DNA of 64,000 nucleotides. It comes from Trema orientale. Taxonomy: Eukaryota > Streptophyta > Magnoliopsida > Rosales > Cannabaceae. The notes under the pieces are model-generated. The model saw only the letters and a program-made list of their open reading frames with translations, was not told the DNA's origin and did not search any database. The position numbers and the translations under genes are program-made. Positions 12,301 through 25,200 of this stretch are shown piece by piece. The stretch lies in assembly GCA_002914845.1 (NCBI GenBank), contig JXTC01000117.1:726223-790222 (forward strand). Reading direction: 5' to 3'. Numbering within the stretch: the first letter of the stretch is position 1; the number at the start of each line of letters is the position of its first letter.

Positions 12301-12430
12301 CCCCATTCATTGTATGAGATGACTTCCTTTTCATTATTACTTCTTTTTTTTAATCAATCCTTTCATTTGAGTTTTTCCCCTTTTTTTTCTTGCTTTGGCT
12401 GTCGACATGTTGTGATGGATTGAATTCCTG
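9387..12430 (-). CDS. CACTA second gene: TNP1-like protein with DUF8039 and Ulp1 (C48) protease, spliced, degenerate
   Basis: Minus strand, several exons. The N-terminal part (about 12330-11640) resembles Transposase_24 (SRGGYVTLEEKLIQKEG). Then come GSNDILTMALG and a coiled coil (11400-11290), a DUF8039 segment (about 10970-10820, LGENNYRVSIEIAF...VAWPKSLVI), and a C48 peptidase. The protease keeps HWILL (about 10016-10002), FLDP (9961-9950) and QPLNVECGFFV (Gln 9647-9645, Cys 9629-9627), which is the His-Asp-Gln-Cys pattern of Ulp1/SENP proteases. The last exon ends REEWVAELLDYLT, stop at 9387-9389. At least one in-frame stop lies near 11850. Ulp1-bearing CACTA elements are known in plants. 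The role of the protease there is unclear. Confidence 0.75.
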
Positions 12431-12592
12431 AGCGTCATCATCTTGATCAATATCTATGTCCATAAGTACCTACATAATATGAAAGCTTCATTATTAAGCA
12501 CTATATGTAATTGAAAATGAAATGAAACAAAGTAGAAATGGAAAATAAACAATCAAATAACATATGGTAAGATTAGAATGTAACACATACAA

Positions 12593-15500
12593 TTATTTTC
12601 TTTTATTCCCTTTATTATCAATCCAAACACCTTCACCATCATCCCGTAAATAATTACTTTCACCATCTGTGGCGTCATTTATAGTAAAGTCTATCGATAT
12701 TCCTTTTGAAAAAATTTTGTGAGAGACAAGTGCTTCATTATCATCTTCATCCACTACTTTTGTACGATATTCCTTTGTTTTGTTTGCAAGAACAATTGAC
12801 CATCGAGCATCAAGCGGGTCTGTGATGTAAAACACTTGTTTAGCTTGTGTTGCCATTATAAATGGATCGTCCTTATGACCAATTCGGTTTAAATCCACTA
12901 ACGTAAACCCAAGCTCATCCACCATGACCCCATTGTTACTCTCCGCCCATTCACACATAAACACGGGTAATCGAAAAGCGACATAATCAATTTCTCAAAT
13001 CTCTTTGATAATCCCATAATAGATCATATCACTCTCAATCGGATTTTTATCTTTAACACTTGCAAAATGCATGGTCTTGGCCACTATACTCAGACCGCTA
13101 TTTTGGGTAGTTCGTGTATTATCGCGGTCTCTAGTGCTAAATTGAATACCACTAATTACATAGAAGAGTACTTAATTACATCCAATAAAGGTCCACGCGA
13201 TATCCATTTCAATGTATCAGATACATTTTGTGTTGCCTTATCCATTTCAACCACCATCTGTTATACCAAAAACTAGATTAGTCAATCGAAACTGTAAACA
13301 TTTATCTAAGAATGTAATAAATCAAATGAGTCAAAAGTAGAATCATTAACTACCTGTTGCCTAAACTATGTAATAAAAGTGCGATGGTGTTCATCATGGA
13401 TCCATTTCTCCCTTTTAGATTTAGTTGGATAATTTGTCTTTATCCAATTTATATGCTTCCTTTGTAAAGAAAGCCAATTATTAGTACCATTAAGAATAAC
13501 AAAATTCAAATCTAAAATACAATTTACAATATGACTTACTCGATAAAAGGTTAGACATGTGCTACATTTTGTAAAACATTACGATGCGCTTGGTCTACTT
13601 GTTCGCGATTGACAATATACACAACACCACCACTTATGCCTCTATTAGCATTCACATTTTCACCAATACCAGGAATTCCAATTGCTGCTACTTCTGATAA
13701 GTATTCTGCACAGAACTCGATAGCTTCTTCAGCAATATAACATTCCACAATACATGCTTCCGGACGACTTCGATTTCTAACATAACTTTTAAAGATTTTC
13801 ATCTTCCTCTCAAAGGGGTACATCCATCGAAAAATAACAGGGCCACATAATTTTACTTCTCTCACCAAATGGACAATAAGATATATCACTATGTCAAAAA
13901 ATGTTGGAAGAAAAAATTGTTCTAGCATACACAAGGTAACAACAATATCTCGTTGTAATTCGTCCAACTTGGATGCATCAACCACATTGCAACATATAGA
14001 ATTAAAGAATAAGCATAATCTGGTGATTGCATTCCGAACATTTTTGAGTAGTATTGATCGAATTGTAATAGGCAACAAATTTTGCATTAGCGTATGACAA
14101 TCATAAGATTTAAGTCCAATAAGTTTCAGATTATCCATATCCACTAATGATCTTACATTAGACGAGTAGCTGTCAGGGAGCTTCATCTCAAACAAAGACT
14201 GACATAATTGTCGTTTTTCTTCTTTCTTCAGTGTATAACAAGCTGGTGGTAAATATGTTCGTTTAACACCAATCTTTGGAGCTAATTCTGTATGAATACC
14301 CATGTCAATAAGGTCCATACGGGCACCAATCCCGTCCTTATTCTTTCCAGGAATATTTAATAAAGTTCCAATAATACTATCACATACATTCTTCTCAATA
14401 TGCATCACATCCAAGTTATGTCTCACAAGTAAATATTTCCAATATTCTAATTCAAAAAATATTGATTTTTTCTTCCAACATCTCTTAGGTATTTTCACAA
14501 CCTTCAGTTTAGTACATCGTTTTCTTTTTTTTTTGGTTGTGGCTATTTTGACTTTTCCTAGTCTAAATTCAAGTTTCGAAACCTTTTCCAATATCTCTCC
14601 TCCTGCCAAGGGTTATGGTGCCAACTCAAAGTCTTGGGAGCTGTTAAAAGCTTTTTTCCAAGTTCTATATATATGATTCCTAGGTAAAAACCTCCTGTGC
14701 CCCATATAAATAATTTTTCTAGCATGTCTTAGATAATGACAATTTGTATTCTCATCACAAACAGAGCAAACTTTATATCCTTTGACTGAAAATCCTGATA
14801 GATTTCCATATGCAGGGAAATCATTGATTGTCCACAGCAATGCAGCCTTAAGAGTAAAATCTACGTCATTATAGGCATCATACGCTTTAACACCATCATT
14901 TCATAAAGTGTTCAAATCATCAACCAATGGGGCTAAGTACAAGTCAATGTCATTACCAGGTTGTCTAGGTCCTGATATTAATATTGTAAGAAGTATAAAC
15001 TTTCTTTTCATACACAACCAAGGAGGAAGATTATATATGACAAGTATTACAGGCCTACAACTATACTTACTACTAAGAGAGGTGAAAGGATTAATTCCAT
15101 CTGTGGAGAGGCCAAGACGAAGATTTCTTAGATCATCTCCAAAAGTAGGCCATTTGTAATCTACTGTCTTCCAAGCCGGTGAATCAGCCGGATGTCGGAG
15201 TTTACCATCTTCTATCCTTTCATTCGCATGCCAAGTTAAATCTTTAGCACGCTCACGATTTCGGAATAGACGGATAAACCGCGGAATAGGAGGAATATAT
15301 CATAATACCTTTGCAGGGATTCCATCCCTAACCTCTTCAGAATTTTTTTTATGCTGCCTGACTCTCCACATAATGGACAAGAAATTACATCCTTCAACTT
15401 CTTATGATATAATATACAATCATTTAGGCAAGCATGAATTTTCTGAAATTGCATACCCAATGAACATAAAGTTTTCTTGGCCTCATAAAATGACTGTGGC

Positions 15501-16027
15501 ATCTCATTGTCATTTGGCAACACCTCCCCTAGTAAAAATAGCAAATCCAAAAAAATTTTATCGCTCCATCTATGCCTTACTTTCAAATGATACAATCTAA
15601 GTAGAACGGATAGCTTTGTGAATCTTGTACAACCCGGATAAATCGGTTTTTCAGCATCACTAAGTAGTTCCTTAAACTTTATAGGATCTAAGTTTGCTTC
15701 ATATTGTGCATCATCAATCATTTCAAAAAGATCCTCCTCAAAATCTAGGTCATCTTCCTCTTTAACACTTTTTCCCCCCAAAAACGAGCTATTTTGCACC
15801 TCTTCACCATGCCAAATCCATTGCTTATAACTTTTATCAAATCCATTACAAAATAAATGCTCTTTTAACTTCTTAACATTCAACTTGTTCAAATTTCCAC
15901 ATTTATAACAAGGACACATAATGGCATTATGATCTTTGGCATTCTCCATAATAAAGTCCAGAAAGTTCTCAACCCCATTTCTATACTCAATTGATAATCT
16001 ATCTGCCGAGGTCCACTTTCTATCCAT
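12593..16027 (-). pseudogene. CACTA TNP2-type transposase, broken
   Basis: Minus strand. Order: transposase-associated domain (16027-15780, CPCYKCGN and the WIWHGEE motif); TNP2 domain (15400-14300, with LLWTINDFPAYGNLSG, YMGHRRFLP and LDVMHIEKNV); DUF4218 (about 13990-13730, LDELQRDIVVTLCMLEQFF); and DUF4216 (about 13240-12650, DELGFTLVDLNRIGHKDDPF). The TNP2 and DUF4218 parts align well with active family members. However, there is a frame break in an A-run near 15345, stops near 15310, 14612, 13550 and 13368, and one more in the DUF4216 part near 13000. An intron of about 80 bp (13457-13535) has normal splice ends. The transposase is therefore not functional as it stands. Confidence 0.9.
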
Positions 16028-16424
16028 TCTAATTAACTATAAAAAAATAATGTATGTTACAAATCCTAATAATATTAAAAGGTTGAAAAAATTTAGGTAG
16101 AGTTTCTCCTAGTTATATAAACCATACAAAATTTTTTAACACAATGAACACTCATAACAATATCAACATCAATAAAGTACATCACACATAATTCAACCAT
16201 CCTTATATCACCACAGCACACAATTTCCTAGAACCTATTCTCCTCTACATCAGATTCTCCAAAGCTTCACATAATTATATATACATATTATTTTTGGTTT
16301 AAGAAATTGGTGTTTCGAAACATACCTCAAGTGATTACAAGATTCTTGCTTCAACTATTGATCATCAACAATCTTCAACATATAACTGAAAAAGATATAA
16401 AACAATGAAGCAACCATCTATCAT
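16028..16424. other. Upstream of the TNP2 gene, no gene seen
   Basis: AT-rich sequence, probably the 5' part of the CACTA element. No CACTA-type end is visible before the N at 16425, where the sequence changes character. Confidence 0.5.
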
Positions 16425-16425
16425 N
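16425..16425. other. Ambiguous base (N) at a change of sequence type
   Basis: CACTA upstream sequence lies on the left and copia-like sequence on the right. Probable contig join. Confidence 0.95.
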
Positions 16426-16699
16426 TTTTGAGTTTACTTCTAGTTCTAGACCGATGGGAACTCCTACTTATGAACGACTAGCTTCTTAGCTTCTAGCTTA
16501 TAACACCTTTTGGGATTCTAAGCAAATTAAGGTCATGGAGAGCCTTTCACCAGGCATTTGAGTTTGTAGCTAGGCAGTTACTCTCTAGCTTCCAACTATT
16601 CTTCCTTCTCTTATGGGACTTGAAGCCAAGTAAAGATAGTTTGCTATTGAGTTATAGCCTTTATTTTAAGATATGAAGGCAGCTTGTCGTCTACACACT

Positions 16700-16925
16700 A
16701 AAAGTCTGGATAAGGCACACCAAAAGCCTCATATGTAGTTCATAGTACCACCATCCATGTCTACTGAATTTGATGCATTAATTCTTAATGGCACTTGGGA
16801 ACTAGTACCATCTCATCAAAAGACTGTTTTGGGTCCCTTGAGTTAAGCGAAATCTTAATGACAGTGTTGAGCGGCTCGTCTCGTTGCCAATTCATCAAAG
16901 GCCTGAGATTTCTTATTTTTATATA
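16700..16925 (+). mobile_element. Copia reverse transcriptase fragment
   Basis: Plus-strand translation gives MSTEFDALILNGTWELVPS and then RNLNDSVERL...HQRPEI, the start of the copia RT domain. It is a short fossil fragment and not whole. Confidence 0.7.
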
Positions 16926-17009
16926 TATATGATTTGATGATGAAATAAAAATTTAGTTTGGAGTATTTTCGTTAAAAGTTTATGCTTTATGATCTTCTTT
17001 TGAGTACTT

Positions 17010-17275
17010 TGTTAGGAATCTGATAGACTCAAATTTGCCATTCTCATACTACCCTAAAAAAAATTCTACTACATAAAAAATTTCTACAATCACATAGATT
17101 TCTCTCATAATTTTTCCAAAAAAGTGAAATACTTAAAATGCTATATATTTGGGTGATTAGTAACCAAGGAGGTAGCCTCCTTTTATAGGGCTCAAGCTTT
17201 ATTTTCTCTCCATCTTCTGCCGATGTGAGACTTTATGCTTCTTTAATATTTTTATTATTTAGCCAAATTCTAACA
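17010..17275 (+). repeat. Possible solo copia LTR
   Basis: A 266-bp unit starting TGTTAGGAAT and ending ATTCTAACA, typical inverted LTR ends, with a TATA-like box (TTTTATAGGG, about 17181-17190). The flanking five bases (TACTT, TATTC) do not match well, so a true solo insertion is unproven. Confidence 0.4.
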
Positions 17276-18289
17276 TATTCAAGTTCCTCTACAAGATACT
17301 ATAACTCAAACCTCTTTTTCATCGAGTCTAAATCTATTTACTATGAAGCTTGATCGAGGAAAATATCCATATTTGAGTCTCAAGTACTGCTAATAGTTTA
17401 TGCAATATATAGTATGGACAATTTTCTGTTTAATCACTTCTATTATTGTTCCATTCAATTCTTTGATTCTGTCTTTTTGAATGCAAATATGAACTTGAAT
17501 GGATTTAAACAATTAATCTTGAATATTTATTTTGGACTCAATATCATCAAATTTTAATGTCTTGGCCGCTTTATTTTAGTCTATGCATGATCTTGTTATG
17601 AGCACTTCTAAGTAGTTGTTCAACACTCGAACGAAATCAAGAACTTTGCATCTTCAGTAGAACATATAATTTTGTATATTTTAAAAGTTTCGCTAATAAG
17701 TATGAATATGCAATTGTCAATTTGACGTCTTGGCAAGATGCTCTCAACTTGCAGAAAGTGGAATTTATTCTTCGAACTTAAGAAATGAGAATTAAACATC
17801 TCAGTTCTACTATAAATTCTTGTAATTAGCAACTATTCACATGGCCTAAAACATGCACTGAGAGCCTTGTTTGAGAAACTTAACAAGCTTGGGATTTTAT
17901 GAATTTTAAACAAAATGTTTCTTTCTTCTTTTACAGCTTGTTGTAATAATCTATTTTAGTAATGTTCTAATAACAAGAGATGACTCTTTACAAGTAAACA
18001 AATTGGTCAAAGATTTGAATCAACAATCTAGGATCAGTCAACTAGTTTCTTGGTTTTAAGGCTATTAGAAATTCAACTTTCAAGTGGTCTTTATTAATCT
18101 CAGAAACGTTACATATATACAAGATCTATTTATTAAAACATGGATGGATAGTGCAAAAGCTAGCTGTCTAACACCCATGTATGTACATAAAAACCTTTTT
18201 ATGTCCGAAAGCAAACTATAATTGTTAAGTCCATAAAAATAGAGTTATCTAGTGCTATTTTGCCTTAAATTTTGGTATGTGCTTGTTTA
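17276..18289. other. Non-coding, no gene seen
   Basis: AT-rich sequence with no long conserved frame. Probably transposon debris. Confidence 0.5.
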
Positions 18290-19400
18290 TTTTAAGCTGT
18301 TTCAATTGTTTTCCATGTTGTTTTAATATTTTTCTTGTTTGTATACATAGAAGAATAAAATAAGGGTGTTTGATGCGAATTAAGGTGAATTTGTAAATAG
18401 ATTTTTCAACCACTATAATCAAAGTTGAATCTGATACGGATGTAACGCAATGAAAATGAGGTAAATCATAGCTAAAACGAAGAAATGGTGCATCTAGAAA
18501 GTAGCGGCATTAGATCAGTGAAAAAGTGATACTGCAGTGCCAACTCTCGGGAAGTTTTGGTACCACAATACCGCCATCTGCATTTTAGGTCAATAATAGA
18601 TGGCCAAGATCAACTTTTTGACGATCCAAGGGTTCAGATTCGGCCTACCTTAAGTTTACAAGAGCCACCTCTTTAAAACCTTATCTTTGGGGTTGTAAAA
18701 GGCATATTAGGATAGAGAAAGGGGGGGAGGTAACCATGGAAGGAGAAGAAGAGGAGGAAGAAGATGAATACAGGCTCCAGTCCTCCATTTCTTGATTTTC
18801 TCCATAGCATCAATACTACTCTTTGTTCATATCATCTTTTTTTTATTTTCTTATGAGTTTTTCTTTGTATTTTCCTTATTTTTCGAAAATGATATTGTTG
18901 AGAGCAAATCTTTGAGGGAGCATTCAAGAGAGCAAGAACCAAATTTGAAGGAGGAGATTGACAGCCTCCATAAAAACCTTCAATCTCTTCAAAGAAGAGA
19001 AATTCTAAAAATCATTTTTCTTTGATATTTTGTATTTCTTAAATTCATTGTATTAAAATGTTATTGTTCTCAATTTATATTATGAACTAAATATTTTTTG
19101 TCTAGTTTTACTGTGTGAACTAACCTAGTATCTTGTGTTTGTTTATTTCTTTCCTCTTTCATTAATCAAATCCGTTGCTGAATTATTTATTTTACTTTAT
19201 GCTTATTGTTTATATTTAATTGATCACTAAATAGATTGTTGAGTAAAATTTCTATGAGCTTTGAAAAGATATTAGAAATTTGGACTCAAGTAAAACAACA
19301 TAAGATTATCTAGTTTGGGGTAAGTTTATATAGGATAGGAATATGCCTATGTGACTTATATAACCTCTTTGAGAATTACTAAACTTAATGAATCTAGTCT
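18290..19400 (+). repeat. Unclassified interspersed repeat R1, copy 1
   Basis: A non-coding segment with a GA-rich block (18717-18770) followed by T-rich sequence that includes TTATGAACTAAAT (19079), GAATTATTTATTTTA and GGATAGGAATATGCCTA. The same landmarks, in the same order, recur at about 58560-58900. This marks a dispersed, diverged repeat family. The layout (TATA-like region, GA tract, long non-coding tail) suggests an LTR-element leader, but no coding part was found. Confidence 0.45.
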
Positions 19401-19408
19401 ATCGTTTA

Positions 19409-20164
19409 AATTTATCTTTTCTATTTTTGGAAATATTTATTTATTTATAAATAAAATATAATTAGAACTATGTTAAGAAAAGTTGTTATATTTATTTTAT
19501 TTTAGTCCATGTGTTGTACCAAACACAGTATAGTACTAAATAGCACTATCCAATCCAATTCCATTAGACTAAATCCAGTCCAATCCAATCTTGTATGCCA
19601 AACAAGTCGTATGTGTCCAACGATTTTAACGTTACTGATACATTCACAAAAGCTCTTCCTTTGCTTGTTCTTTTATTTATTTATTTATTTATTTTTAAAG
19701 AGAAGCTTGCTCTTGGAGTTCCCATAATTTTTTGCTTCAAAGAGCATGTTGAAGATGTTAGAATGGTTAAGAGCTAGCTGATATGGCTATAATTCGTTTG
19801 TAGTTAGTTAGGAAGTTATAATCTGTTAGTTCTTTAAAAGAAGCCTATATTATCCTCTTTTATCTCCTGCTAATATATATATATATATATATTTATTCAC
19901 ATATATGGGCACGAATCCAGCAGATATATTTTTTTTTTTACCTATACATAGGTATCGTTTTGGCCAATTAAAATCTATCGTGCATATTTTTTTATATTAA
20001 AAAGTAAGAAAGAGAAATAACATTAATAATACACGTCTTTTCATGTACATCATTATAGCCGTTGGATCACCATTAGAAGATGATCCAATGGTTAAAAGAA
20101 AAGTAAAAAAAAAAAAATACCTACTGAATTGGCAAACTATATAACTAATCAATTAAATGAAGAT
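19409..20164 (+). repeat. Duplicated segment, copy 2 (copy 1 at 8014-8774)
   Basis: Matches 8014-8774 through the MITE half, the copia RNase H tail (DTFTKALP, EKLALGVP), the LTR-like tail and an M1 MITE. Both copies have CAATTAAATGAAGA at the end. Here the sequence then runs on into TTTAGTTTTTCTC, whereas copy 1 is cut by the CACTA end. Confidence 0.9.
19907..20134. mobile_element. MITE family M1, copy 2
   Basis: Starts GGGCACGAATCCAGCAG and ends with CTACTGAATTGGCA. Lies within duplicated segment copy 2. Confidence 0.8.
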
Positions 20165-21549
20165 TTAGTTTTTCTCATAACGTTTTCCACTTTTATTTTG
20201 TCTCTGAAATATATTTTAAGTGCTTTTTTCTCCAAGTTTGATCGACTCAAAATTTTTAGTCATGATGAGAGAGTTAATATAGCATTGTTGAAGGTGATTT
20301 GTTGTGTACTGTACGTATATATATGGGGTCTGATTCTTGCAGTGTACATAACTAGTCTTTGATGGGTGGGTACTCACTTGGCTCTACAACTTGCAAATGC
20401 TACATATATATATATATAGAGACTAATGTGTCATCTCTCAACCAACGTTGGAGCTAAAACCCAAAAAAAANCTTGATAATTTGAATTCAGTGTACCAAAC
20501 TATTAAAATAAGCAACAATACTTCGTAATTTTATGCTCTAGTGATCAGTGGCAGACGCTAGTGGGGACAACAAACCCCACTAGAATTTTCATAATTTTAA
20601 TTTTTATCTATTCTTTTCTGTTTCTTTTTTAATTCTGACTATCTCGATTGGAATTCAAGATTTCTACAGTTGCTCTCATTGAAATTTTTTCAGTTTGGCT
20701 TTGGGCTTCATGAATGTATCTATGACAAAATTAGACTCAACACTATTTTTGTTGGAAATTAAGCTATATTTGTTTTCACTTAAACCAACTATCTTTGTTG
20801 CTGTAATGTCAATACTAATAGTTAAATTTACAAATTTTTAAGGTTGTTCATAAGGTTGATTATGTAATTTGATATACAAATTAAAAGTGGTTGGTATTGG
20901 ACCACAAAAAGTACTATATTTATTTAAGCTACTAAAAAGTGGTTACTGTCTAACTAACAGTGTTTTTTTTTTCCCCCCTCTCTTTCTCCTTCTGCTGATT
21001 TTTCATTTTTATTTTTATTTTTGTTTTTGTTTTTGTTATTTGAAGGAGCCTTGAGCTGAAAGTTAAATATGACGTTTTTCGTATAAGCAAAAGTACGTTG
21101 ATGAGTCCAAGCTCCACACAGTTTTTAAAGACCCTGTATCTTCATAGAGTTTTAAACTTAAATCTCTCAAAAAGTAAACACTATTTTTCTTTTTTTCTTT
21201 TTTCGATCGTTTTTACTTTCTAGAATTTTGCTTCATCTCCCCACTAAGATGAAGTTAATGAGAAAAGGAAAATATATTATTTGTTGTAAAGTCCTTCATC
21301 TTTTTTTTTTTTTTCCAATAGTTGCCAGAACTCTAGAAACACTCTTGATATGCCCTCACTAAGGCAGCTAGTGCCTCGTTGATAATGTAGGAAGTTTACC
21401 GTGTAACATGTTAAACAATTGGCATTATATATATATATATATGAGTTGTTTAATTATCTGTCTATGAGCCCTAGAAAAAATGTGTCTATGCATTTACTTT
21501 CACTAAAGTTAAAAGAAAAAGAAGACTTATGCACACATATACATATAGG
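20165..21549. other. Non-coding; N at 20471; no gene seen
   Basis: AT-rich sequence. A single N at 20471 follows a short A-run. A short stretch near 20550-20600 (GTGGCAGACGCTAGTGGGG, then CCCCACTAGAATT) resembles the end of the hAT-like element at 34445. There are TA microsatellites near 20405 and 21427. Confidence 0.5.
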
Positions 21550-21788
21550 ATGCCAATTCAGTAGGTATTTTTTTTTTTTGCCTACGTATAAATTTTTTTT
21601 TTAGCCGTTACATCATCATCTAATAGTGATTCAACGACTATAATAATGTGCATGAAAAGATGCGCATCATTAATGTTATTTCTCTCTCTTATTTTTTAAT
21701 ATAAAAAAATATGTATGATAAATTTTAATTGGCCAAAATGATACATATGTATAAGTTAAAAAAAAAAATACCTACTGGATTAGTGCCC
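21550..21788. mobile_element. MITE family M1, copy 3 (inverted)
   Basis: Starts TGCCAATTCAGTAGGTATT and ends ACCTACTGGATTAGTGCCC. Opposite orientation to copy 4, only about 40 bp away. Confidence 0.8.
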
Positions 21789-21827
21789 ATATATATATAT
21801 AATACCTATAACAATATATTTATTTAT

Positions 21828-22100
21828 GGGCACCAATCCAGTAGATTTTTTATTTTTACTTATACATAGGTATCATTTTGGCCAATTAAAATTTATCATG
21901 TACATTTTTTTATATTAAAAAGTAAGAGAGAGAAATAACATTAATGATACACATTTTTTTATGCACATCATTATAGCCGTTGGATTATCATCTAATGATG
22001 ATCTAGCAGCTAAAAAGAAAAAAAACTTATACATAGGTAAAAATAAAAAAAAAACTTATACATAGGTAAAAAAAAAGAAAAAAAACCTACTGAATTGGCA
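21828..22100. mobile_element. MITE family M1, copy 4
   Basis: Starts GGGCACCAATCCAGTAG and ends CCTACTGAATTGGCA. Near the right end a short tandem repeat of ACTTATACATAGGTAAAAA is present, so this copy is about 30-45 bp longer than the others. With copy 3 it forms a large inverted repeat (21550-22100). Confidence 0.8.
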
Positions 22101-22335
22101 ACCTATATATATTATGTATTACTAAAATCTTTTTCAAATCCTCGAAAAACGATTCTAAATATTATTTGTGTACATAGAGACCTTATTGGGCCATGCTAGT
22201 TGAGTCCAAGTTAATATAATTTGGGGCAGATTTTGTTAAAAATCAGACAAAGTACCACTTATTTATACCTAATTAATTATTTATAACAACCATTTTCTTT
22301 ACTCTAATTTATACCACTTTTTCTTTTCAAAAAAA
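22101..22335. other. Non-coding, no gene seen
   Basis: AT-rich sequence between MITE copy 4 and the LINE. Confidence 0.5.
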
Positions 22336-23709
22336 AAAAATCATTTTGTTTGTTTGTTGTTCCAACGCGAATCAGTTCTAAAGGAGAAACTTAGTTGCTA
22401 AATTAAAGTGGTTGTTAAAAAAGTACCAAAAACTACTACTGACTTCTGCTAATAGGCTAAAGTCCTTTTTACTTATCATCATTGTTGAATCTCAAAGTAC
22501 TTTTATTTTTGTTAGGCTAATTACAGATAATATTATTGTTGCATTTGAGGCTACGCACCATGCGAAAGAAGACGGGAGATGGAACACAGGAACAGGATGA
22601 ACAAGCGCTAAAACTTGATATGAGGAAGGATCTACGACATAGTGGAGTGGCTTCTTTTATGCTCAATGATGGAGAAAGTGGGTTTTGATTGAGGATTGGG
22701 TTAAGGTAGTGAGGGACTGAATTTAATCGGCCATGTTCTCTTTTTTTATTAACGGTAGACCCTGTGAATAAGTCATACCTAATAGAGGAATTGAGACAAG
22801 GTTGCCCTTAATTTGTCCCCATACCTTTCTCCTCATTTGTGCAAAAGGTCTTTTATTCCTACTTAGGCCAGCGGAAGAAAAGAGAGCCCTCACAGGCTTT
22901 GCTTGCTTAAGAAGACGCCCACGGATCTCCAATTTATTTTTTGCCAATAACAGCTTATAATTATTTTGCATGGACAATCTGCAAGATATACAAACAATAA
23001 AGGATATTTTGATTATATATGAGGACGCTTCTAGTCAGTCAATCAATTTTTAAAAATTTGCTCTAAACTTTAGCCTTAATATTTGGAGTAGATTTAAGGG
23101 AATCCATCCAGCTTGCTTCGGGTTCGTCTATGGCTCATGCACATGATAAGTATCTCGACCTTCCTGCCTTTATGGGATAGAAAAAACAAGCACCTTTCAA
23201 TTCTATAAAGCACTAAGAGGAAAGTAAGCTTCAAGCTTTAAGAGAAAAACTATTCTCCATTGGAGGTAAAGAGGTCCTAATTAAAGCAGTAGCTCAGTCA
23301 ATCCCTATATACACGATGAACATCTTTAATATTCCAATTTCTTTTTGTTATGAATCCCATTCCTTAGTGGCTCGGTGTTATGGGGGAGTACAAAGGTGAA
23401 GAAGAAGATGCATTGGTGGAGGTGGGATAAATAATGTTTAGAAGGAGGCATGGATTTCAAATATCTTACAGTTTTTAACCAAAGCCTTCTTGCAAAACAA
23501 GCGTGGTGAATTCTTCATAATCCCAATGCTTTGGTTAGTCGCATTCTCCATGAAGAGTATTTCAAGAATGTTCATTTCCTTTATGCTAAAAATAGCGAGA
23601 ATGGCGGTGCCTTCTGGAATAGTGTTTTATGGGGTCGTGAAGCATTAAAATATGGCGTTAGATGGCAGATCGGTAGAGGCAACCTAGTAAAGGTTTTCAG
23701 CAATTTATG

Positions 23710-24086
23710 TGATGGAGGTCATACGTCTATTTTCCGTACTTATGTTAGGTGTAAATATAGAAAGTAGATATTTAGCTATTTAATTATTTTATTAAGTGTT
23801 ATTTAAAATTTGAGTAACTAGTTTGATATTTCCATTTTATGTTTGTCAGATTATGTCAGTTTCTTAGTTTTATCTAAGAGCTTTTCTATAAATAAGTTCT
23901 TCTATGTTCATTATTTTTCAGACTTGATTAATGATATATAACTATTTATAAATTCTATCTCTAGTATTCTTCCTCTCTCTAAAGTTCTTCATCTTTTTCT
24001 TTAAATTCTTATCGTATTCTTCCTAAATCTCTCTCTTTCTCTTCTTTCTCTCATCTCTTCTAAATTTTCACTCTTGTTCTACATCA
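23710..24086 (+). repeat. Gypsy 5' LTR
   Basis: 377 bp, TG...CA, followed at once by a Met-tRNA-type primer site. Confidence 0.85.
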
Positions 24087-24717
24087 TTTGGTATCACAGC
24101 CTCGTTCAATTTCCTTAGACTGAATCATTTCTCTGTCAAAATCTCTCCAAATTTTTTCGTTGCTCTTCGTTTAAAACCTTTTTACTTATTTTCATCCCAA
24201 AAAAAACTTATTGTTTCCTTAACTTCTCCACAGCAGGTTACCAAAAAAAAAAAAAAAAGTTACAGTGATCATTTTCTTCGATCCCGTTCCAGCTACCACT
24301 TTCGTTCCAACACTGTCAACAACAGCCCACTGAATTTGCACCGTGCCATCGTCTATTGCCCGAAGTTACCATATACATATACTTCTGGTTTGCCCAATTT
24401 TTTTTGTACGTGATCAAGGTTTTCTTGGAGTTACTACTTTAGGCTCTCCAACATAATCAATACAAAGCCTAATAGCAAGTCCCAATTGATATATGCTCAA
24501 ATTATAGGTGCATCTCTTGGAGGTTTCAATTGGTCAAAAGCTGGATAATATCTCTTCTACCTTGACCATTGTACTTTTAGATTAGTTTATTTGACATCTT
24601 AATTAAATTTGGAACGGATCTTAGTTTACTACAAGATTAAAATTTTTGTTTTTATCTAAAAAATATCACCTATTAAAAAAAACTATAAAAAAAATTTTAT
24701 TTTTTAGGATTTTGCAT

Positions 24718-25200
24718 CATTCTATAATACTTTTGCCTCATGCTGAGTTTGCTTACAATAATTCTGTGAATAGTTCTACTGGTAAAAGTCCTTTTGAGAT
24801 TGTCCATGGTGTTTCCCCACGTCTACCCATTGACCTCATTCCTTTGCCTATTGATTATCGTCCATCTAATTTTGGCCAATCTTTTGCTGAGCATATACAT
24901 GATTTGCATGCTGAGATTAGACGAAAAATTGTTTTGAGTAATGATACTTATAAATTAGCTGCTGATGCACATCGTAGGCATAGAGAATTTAATAAAGGTG
25001 ATTATTTGATAGTACGTATTTGTCCTGAATGTTATCCTAAAAATGCTGTTAAAAATTACATACTCGAACAACTGAACCTTATATTGTTCTTCGTAGGCTT
25101 AGATCTAATGCTTATTTAATTGATTTGCCATCAAACATATCTATTAGTCCAGTTTTCAATGTGGCAGATTTGTTTCCTTATCGAGGCACATTTGAGCCTC
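24718..25200 (+). mobile_element. Gypsy integrase fragment
   Basis: Translation shows LPHAEFAYNNSVNSSTGKSP, FEIVHGVSPRLPIDL and a C-terminal tail (ISPVFNVADLFPYRG). These are hallmarks of the Ty3/gypsy integrase end. Upstream gag, RT and RNase H are missing. Confidence 0.85.
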
